Shown here: piece by piece, positions 57,491 through 64,000 of the stretch
Layout of the letters: every line of letters begins with the position of its first letter
How positions within the stretch are numbered: position 1 is the stretch's first letter
Source of the DNA: Mantis religiosa
Lineage: Eukaryota > Arthropoda > Insecta > Mantodea > Mantidae
Direction: 5' to 3'
Assembly: GCA_030765055.1 (NCBI GenBank)
Contig: CM060947.1
Span: forward strand, 264,604,886-264,668,885
Length of the DNA stretch: 64,000 nucleotides
The notes under the pieces: generated by a model
Told to the model about the DNA's origin: nothing
Databases searched by the model: none
The model's input: the letters and a program-made list of their open reading frames with translations, nothing else
Program-made: the position numbers and the translations under genes

Positions 57491-58429
57491 AAGCAAAGGT
57501 TGCGTGAGTCAGGACATAAGATTTTTAATAACAAATGTGTAGAAAAAATATTTTTATATTGTCTTCAGTTTTAAACACATGATAAGTGATGTATATTAAG
57601 TTTAATGACATATATTGCTTATCTTTAAATTAATTCTAAGAAAAATGTTTTAGGAATACGTGCACGGTGTGTGTCAGAGAAAATCAAACATTTAGAATTA
57701 TGAAAGTTCATACCTGTTTGATCACTAATGAGTGAAGATTCTGCACGCCTTCTAATGGTCGAACAACGATCACACGGTATAAATTTCCCGACAATAACGC
57801 ACCCCGATAGGAACACTAAATCTCTTTTTCTGCCTCAAAGAGTTAATTCAACTGCACACAGAACAAATAAGCGAGTGTCGTAAAGTAACTCGTGTTTACG
57901 TGCCCGACGACGAGAGCGCGCGGCGACGCCTCGAACCAAACTGAACAACAGCAGACGATCGACTGGCTGGCTGGCAAGCAAGTCGGAGTCGAATGGGGTG
58001 AAGTTGTTCCCCACCCTAACGTCATCCATCCCCCCACCCTCTCACACACATGCTACGGGGATCTTCACGCTTTATCAACGATTCTTTCGTTCTTGCCGGT
58101 CGTGTTGGAGGATATTAAATGATTTACCTCACGAGGGCGCTTGCTCCACAATTAAACTGAATAAAGAGCCATGCTACACTAGATTGTTTTCCAGCAAAAT
58201 GATAAAAAGCTGTTAATTACAGCACGAGTAAACATTAGCGAATGAATTGACTTGTTTGATACTGGATGCTGAGTGTATAAAAAGCTGTGAGGACAATGAC
58301 CAGCGCTGGGAATAGCCGTACACTTGCTTCCATTGATGCTGTCATCCCAGCTTGGAAAACATTTTAGTGTTCTTGTGACGGTTATTTCTTTTTTTTTTTT
58401 TTTTTTTAAGTTTTAAGTTTTTGGGCTTT
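57491..58429. other. No recognisable gene
   Basis: Contains a slightly GC-richer patch at 57890-58060 (GACGACGAGAGCGCGCGGCG) and a T-run at 58389-58408. Small frames overlap on both strands without recognisable domains. Confidence 0.35.
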
Positions 58430-59040
58430 TAGACAATTTGAACGAATCTTCAAAAAACTAAACTTAAAACTAGCACTCCAAAACAAATTCAGTCTGAGGA
58501 ACCTGCTAAATAAACCACTAAAATCACAATCCCCAACAATTTTAAATCAGGAATTTATCAGATTAATTGTGAAACCTGGGAAAAAAGCTACATAGGAAAA
58601 AACTAAGAAAAACTTGTTAAGCAGGCAAAAAGAAGACCAGAGGAACATTAAGTTGAAACAAACAGAAAAATCTGCAGTTTCACACCATTTTTGGACAGAA
58701 AACCACAACAATGGCCACAACATTAAACTGTTAAAATCTTTAAGTACACCCATAGAATTGGATATTTGGGAAAAAATATTCATAAACAAAAACCGTGACA
58801 AAATTATAAATTTTGAAATCCCGGCATTAAATGAAGTATTAAAACTTAGTTCCCCTAACACCAGATGGCAGAGTGATCGGAGCTCCGTAGTAGTGGAAGA
58901 AGAGGAAGGTTCATTTAGTCACCAAACAGCTGAGGATGAGATTTTGAAAACGTTTCAGTTATACAAGTAAGTGAAGTTTGAGTGTAAACATAGTGACTCA
59001 TAAATCAAACTTAAATTTTAAGAATTTATTTTGAATTGTT
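58430..59040 (+). pseudogene. Penelope-like element copy 2 (GIY-YIG end)
   Basis: From about 58435 the sequence reads IFKKLNLKLALQNKFSLRNL, a typical linker between reverse transcriptase and endonuclease. After a frame shift near 58545 come SGIYQINCETWEK, SYIGKTKKNLLSRQKE and NIKLKQTEKSAVSHHFWTEN, continuing WEKIFINKNRDKIINFEIP to a stop near 58970. It parallels copy 1 residue by residue. The second Cys of the Cys-x2-Cys pair has become Trp-adjacent (ETWEK versus ECDK). There is no reverse transcriptase core and no intact enzyme. Confidence 0.78.
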
Positions 59041-59066
59041 GTGAAAAAAGTAATTTGTACAACATA

Positions 59067-60384
59067 CGAAGGCTGTTCAATAAAAATGATCACAATATAT
59101 TTTTGGCAATGTACCTTTACTCAACCTCATAATTTTGATGGCCCTTTTCAAAATAGTCTCCCCTGAATGCAATGCACTTGTCCCAGCGTTTCTGTCAGTC
59201 TTTAAAGACATGCTGGAAACCATTTTTTGAGAGATCCTTCAAAATCACCACCGCAACCTTCACCACTTCTTCTGATGATGATTAATGCCTCCCACGAAGG
59301 CGTTTCTTCAAGTTAGGGAATAGAAAAGGTCACACGGGGCTAAATCAGGACTATAAGGAGGGTGAGGGATGCACTTCACGTTGATTTTTGCAAGATATTC
59401 AGCAACAGCATTGGCAATTTGCGGCCGCGCATTATCGTGGTGCAGCATCCAGCCTGCTTCACGGAAATGTGGTCTTTTGCGCCTGATATGGACTTGCAAT
59501 GTTTTCAGGATATCACTGTAGTATTGTCCAGTTACTGATGTGTGTGCAGGTAACACATGCTGATAAACCATTCCATGAATATCAAAGAATGAGATGACCA
59601 TAACTTCTTCAGCAGAAGTAACCACTTTTGCTTTTTGGGGGGTTGGTGATGAAGGAGATTTCTGCATTGAACTTTGCTGTTTGCTCTCAGGATCAAAATT
59701 ATATAGCCAAGTTTCATCAGCAGTAAATAGTTTGAAAGAGACTCCGGATCTTCCTCTAACATCATCTTTAACTGCATGTAGACCTGCATGCATTTGTCCT
59801 TTTGTTTGGGAATCAACAGTCTTGGAACCCATCGCGCACAAACACGTCTCATGTGTAATGTTTCTGTCACCAACATGTGTGTGACACCTAATTAAATGTT
59901 TAGAATTTCAGAAAGTGATCTTAAAGTAATTCGTCGATCCTCTCTCACAATGGCAGCAGCAGTGTTGATGTTTGCTTCTGTAAGAGTAGTAACGGGAGCA
60001 CGGGGTTCACCTTCCTTTGAAATTGATTGTCTCCCCTCTTTAAACATTTTAAACCACCTTCGAGCTGTGCTGTAGGGAAGAACAGACTCTCCACAGGCCT
60101 CCTGTAACATTGTATAGACCTCAACTGAAGATTTGTTGAGACGAAAGCAGAATTTCAAAGCCGCATGTTGTTCCTCGCGTGTCACCTCCATTGCAGCGGT
60201 AAGGTGATACTGAACATGTGTGAACTTGCCTGGTTCTCACAGGCGGGAACCAGGTGTACCAACAATGAAACTACTACGGCGTATTTGCTTCACATTAAGC
60301 TAACAGAATACAACAATGCTGAATTTTAGTGCGAAAAATTATGACCGTAAAAAATTATGATCATTCTTTATTGAACAGCCGTCA
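59067..60384 (-). mobile_element. Mariner-B copy d, complete 1318-bp element
   Basis: Terminal repeats CGAAGGCTGTTCAATAAAAA (59067) and, inverted, TGACGGCTGTTCAATAAAGA (60384) are flanked by TA on both sides (59065-59066 and 60385-60386). Size and ends are those of an uninterrupted mariner. Confidence 0.9.
59150..60191 (-). pseudogene. Mariner-B transposase, best-preserved copy
   Basis: From ATG 60191: MEVTREEQHAALKFCFRLNK, YSTARRWFKMFKEGRQS, REDRRITLRSLSEILNI. After a stop: HTLVTETLHMRRVCARWVPR, then TADETWLYNFDPESK (Asp 1), VMVISFFDIHGMVYQH, MLHHDNARPQIANAVAEYL (Asp 2), HPPYSPDLAPCDLFYS (Asp 3) and a C-terminus WQKRWDKCIAFRGDYFEK. There are 34 residues between Asp 2 and Asp 3, the mariner D34D arrangement. 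All three catalytic Asp codons are kept, but a stop and frameshifts divide the frame at about 59890, 59700 and 59310. I do not reconstruct a product. Confidence 0.85.
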
Positions 60385-60678
60385 TAGTTACCAGCGCAGC
60401 CACACTCAGAGTGCAAAAATTTGCTTACTGTTCTGCAAAAATTACCGCTTCTTCTCTGTACAGGGCATTATCATTTCAAGATAGACTCAGTAGTCAACAA
60501 TGACGTCACACTTGCTCAATTGGAGGGCAAGAAATAACGAATCAAAATGAACACCTTGTATATCTATTTGCTGGCAATAGTATACTTCTCACCCTACAGA
60601 ATCCTAATTATCAGATTTTTGAGTTAATGGATCTGTTTTAACTGTAATTATTGGAACGCCTATTTGCCTCGTGATGAT

Positions 60679-61373
<695 letters not shown>

Positions 61374-61523
61374 AGAAGGTGGTCTGTAAAGCATCCGACC
61401 TCCACATGAAGACCCGTAAACAAAAGCTAGTGAATCTAGTTGTTCATCTGTTGAAAGTTACTCAACAAAGTTTTAGTCATTTTGGACGCTCAGTTGTTAT
61501 GTAAGTCGTTTGAGTGAGTTGAT

Positions 61524-62940
61524 GTGAGTGTTTTTATGAAAATGGACCAAATCGAGTATCGAACTGTCATTAAATATTTTTTGAAAGGCAATTCGCCTAC
61601 GCAAAACAAAGATGAGATGGATTCTGTGTACGGGGACCCTGCACCATCATTTACCGCAGTTAAATTTTGGACAGATGAATTTAAACGTGGCCGTAACAGC
61701 TTGGGAGCCGATGAACGTTCGGGACGTCTAAAAACTGCAACTACCGATCAAAACCTCACCAAAGTTCACAAAATTGTGTAAGGCAACTGTCCCGTAGGGA
61801 CTGACTTTACTAGAGGAACCGCGGGCTGAACATAGGAGCCCCTTCCTGAATGCGAGTAGTGTGGATTGAGTTGGACTCAGTGGTGCAGTGTGTTTCCGTT
61901 ATCCGCGGGAGATCGGGTACCTCCGGCCACGCTTCGGCCGCCAGGAGAGTGCAGGGGGATGTCTAAAAGGTCCCGGGTACTGGCGTGGAGAGCTAGTAGA
62001 AGGTGTGCTAGATCACCAGGTGGCCCTACCAAGGTTATTCGGTAGTCCTCCCTGCGGGGTTGACGCGCGTAAGTATAGTACCCACTTCGATCCTATCTTG
62101 ATGTTGTTGTCGATGGGGAGGGGGGCTATTTAGACTCAAGCGAAAGCCCCAAGGAAAGAACCCCGGAGATTTTGATAGCTCCCAGATTGATAGAAGCCGG
62201 AGTCTTTGGACTTTGGGGTAGACCTCGCGCCAACATATAAAACGACTGCCGAATTAAAGTGAGGGAGATAGCAGGGGCTATGTACATGTCAAAAGAACGT
62301 ATTTGTCACAAATGAAGTCAACATTTAGACATGAGAAAGCTGTCCGCACGTTCAGTGCCACGTTTGCTCTCGTTAGACCAAAAACGTGTTCGAATAAACA
62401 TTTCCAACGCTCTGTTGTCGCAGTTTAGGCACAATAATTCAGAGTTTTGGCGCCAATTATTTACTGTAGAAGAAACTTGGATACACCATTATACGCTCAA
62501 AACAAAAATACAGTCCAAACAGTGGACTGCAAAGGGGGAACGGCTTCAAAAAAAATCGGCTTGGAAAGTGATGGCGACTGTTTTTAGAATAGTCATGGAC
62601 TTATTTTAATCGATTATCTTCAAAAAGGAAAATCCATTACAGGAGCATACTACGCACCATAAATTGACAGGTTCAAGGCAGAACTTGTAAAAATCGGCCA
62701 CATTTGCAGTAAAACAAAACCCTGTTTAACCAAGACAACGCACCGTCTGACACCTCAGCGCTTGTAATGGCGAACATGCACCAATTACGGGTTGAACTAC
62801 TTGACTCAACAGATCTAGCCCCAAGAAACTTCTTCTTGTTCCCTCATCTTAAAATTGCGCAAGGGAAACAAAGAATTTCGTCAAATGAAAATGCAATCAC
62901 GTTCGTGAACAATTATTTTACAGAGATGAACGCTGAGTAC
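61524..62940 (+). pseudogene. Mariner-A transposase (copy 2)
   Basis: From ATG 61524: MKMDQIEYRTVIKYFLKGNS, VYGDPAPSFTAVKFWTDEFK, GADERSGRLKTATTDQNLTK, open to about 61781, then the insertion. It resumes at 62249 and 62331-62609 with MRKLSARSVPRLLSLDQKRV and TVEETWIHHYT, where the first catalytic Asp is replaced by Glu. Later come NQDNAPSDTSALVMANMHQL (Asp 2) and LLDSTDLAPRNFFLFPH, where Asp 3 is Asn and the HPPY residues are missing, giving 30-residue spacing. Two catalytic substitutions plus the deletion make it inactive. Confidence 0.85.
61796..62245. mobile_element. GC-rich ~450-bp insertion in mariner-A, class unknown
   Basis: Copy 1 reads continuously AAATGGTGCTAGACAACCGC, then CGAATTAAAG. 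Here the same codons are separated by about 450 bp. A degenerate duplication may exist (TAAGGCAACTGTCC at 61780 versus TAAAACGACTGCCG at 62237). The insert is GC-rich (CCGGCCACGCTTCGGCCGCC, GGTCCCGGGTAC, GGGGAGGGGGGC) with several self-complementary blocks. No coding family is recognised. Confidence 0.55.
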
Positions 62941-64000
62941 TACATGGACGGGTTACAGAGATGGGAGCATCGCTGGAAGATGTGTGTACAGTTACAAGGA
63001 AACTATGCTGGAAAAGGTCGAGTACTATTTGGACGGGTTACAGAGATGGGAGCACCGCTGGGAGAAGTGTGTAGAGTTACAAAGAGACTGTGTTGAAAAA
63101 CGTCGAGTACTATTTGGACGGGTTACAGAGATGAGAACATCGCTGGAAGATGTGTGTACAGTTACAAGGAAACTATGCTGGAAAAGGTCGAGTACTATTT
63201 GGACGGGTTACAGAGATGGGAGCACCGCTGGGAGAAGTGTGTACAGTTAGAAGGAGACTATGTTGAAAAACGTCGAGTACTATTTGGACGGGTTACAGAG
63301 ATGAGAACATCGCTGCGAGAAGTGTGTATAGTTACAAGGAGAGTATGTTGAAATACGTCGAGTACTATTTGGACGGGTTACAGAGATGAGAGCATCGCTG
63401 GGAGAAGTGTGTAGAGTTACAAAGAGACTGTGTTGAAAAACGTCGAGTACTATTTGGACGGGTTACAGAGATGGGAACATCGCTGGGAGAAGTGTGTAGA
63501 GTTACAAGGAGACTATGTTGAAAAACGTCGAGTACTATTTGGACGGGTTACAGAGATGAGAGCATCGCTGGGAGAAGTGTGTACAGTTACAAGGAGACTA
63601 TGTTGAAAAACGTCGAGTACTATTTGGACGGGTTACAGAGATGGGAACATCGCTGGGAGAAGTGTGTGGAGTTACAAGGAGACTTTGTTGAAAAACGTCG
63701 AGTACTATTTGGATGGGTTACAGAGATGGGAACATCGCTGGGAGAAGTGTGTAGAGTTATAAGGAGACTATGTTGAAAAACGTCGAGTACTATTTGGACG
63801 GGTTACAGAGATGGGAACATCGCTGGGAGAAGTGTGTACAGTTACAAGGAGACTATGTTGAAAAACGTCGAGTAGTATTTGGACGGGTTACAGAATGGGA
63901 ACATCGCTGTGAGAAGTGTGTAGAGTTACACGGAGACTATTGAAAAACGCCGAGTACTGTGTGGACGGGTTACAGAGATGGGAGCATCGCTGGGAGAAGT
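62930..64000 (+). repeat. 85-bp mariner-A C-terminus array, copy 2 (>=12 units, truncated by window)
   Basis: The same unit as at 12262-13470 (GAGTACTATTTGGACGGGTT, ATCGCTGGGAGAAGTGTGTA). First units carry a local variant (CTGGAAGATGTGTGTACAG and GCTGGAAAAGGTCG) that recurs as a higher-order pair near 62990 and 63170, then more uniform units follow. Confidence 0.95.

Larger units (their letters stand above)
61374..64000 (+). mobile_element. Mariner-A copy 2, running off the window
   Basis: The 5' terminal repeat AGAAGGTGGTCTGTAAAGCA, then TCCGACCT, follows TA (61372-61373) and matches, inverted, the 3' end of copy 1 at 13539. It includes a transposase relic, a ~450-bp GC-rich insertion and a growing 85-bp array. 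The 3' end lies beyond base 64000. Confidence 0.85.

Noticed and set aside
57835..58216. Possible exon cluster in a GC-richer patch
   Set aside because: Four overlapping frames on both strands without homology or convincing splice context; cannot be supported.

Overview
The window looks like repeat-dense intergenic (or deep intronic) DNA from an arthropod, most likely an insect with a large genome. The evidence is at least seven distinct mariner-type transposase relics, Penelope-like elements with GIY-YIG domains, several non-LTR retrotransposon 3' ends, tRNA-derived SINEs, a gypsy-like LTR remnant, PIF/Harbinger and pogo-like DNA transposons, AT-rich composition and very long micro- and minisatellites. 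I recognise no host protein gene, rRNA or functional tRNA. Every recognisable coding segment is a transposable-element (TE) relic, nearly all broken by stops, frameshifts, truncation or nested insertions. The species cannot be named from what I can see.

Layout, left half: Penelope-like element with inverted repeats (0.6-1.6 kb); tRNA-SINE (2.4-2.7); putative LTR (3.0-3.4); mariner-C with a tandemly amplified DNA-binding domain, flanked by 94-bp direct repeats (3.9-5.75); 121-bp satellite (6.3-7.3); LINE-A (8.8-9.6); LINE-B (10.2-11.0); mariner-A with a tandemly amplified C-terminus (11.2-13.5); a 36-bp satellite split by an LTR and a second LINE-B (14.5-18.0); a second mariner-C carrying a ~145-bp satellite and a 1.8-kb inverted 105-bp array (18.9-22.6); second LINE-A (23.6-24.6); a SINE whose tail is expanded into a 108-bp array (24.9-27.0); mariner-E; and a 1.24-kb (TAA)n tract (28.5-29.7).

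Layout, right half: a chimeric mariner (29.9-31.0); mariner-B interrupted by an RNase-H LINE and joined head-to-head to mariner-D (32.0-34.3); a recent SINE with a 14-bp target duplication (34.3-34.6); copy 1 of a ~1.6-kb dispersed repeat (35.0-36.65); mariner-B with a LINE inside (37.6-39.7); RNase-H LINE (40.3-41.1); Tc1-like relic (41.2-41.5); PIF/Harbinger element with a ~180-bp satellite in its middle (41.5-43.5); inverted 108-bp array (44.3-46.7); copy 2 of the dispersed repeat (47.6-53.7), loaded with mariner-B, pogo-like, LTR and LINE insertions; RTE-like LINE (53.9-55.5); single-unit SINE of the 108-bp family (55.8-56.0); inverted 121-bp array (56.5-57.5); second Penelope-like element (58.4-59.0); mariner-B (59.1-60.4); (CT)n; and mariner-A copy 2, which runs off the window end.

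The common thread is that most minisatellites here lie inside, or are made from, transposable elements: the mariner-A C-terminus (85 bp), the mariner-C helix-turn-helix (105 bp), a SINE tail (108 bp), and the interior of a Harbinger element (~180 bp). Both mariner-A copies share the array and the same 12-bp catalytic-domain deletion, which suggests that an already defective, array-bearing element was copied in trans.
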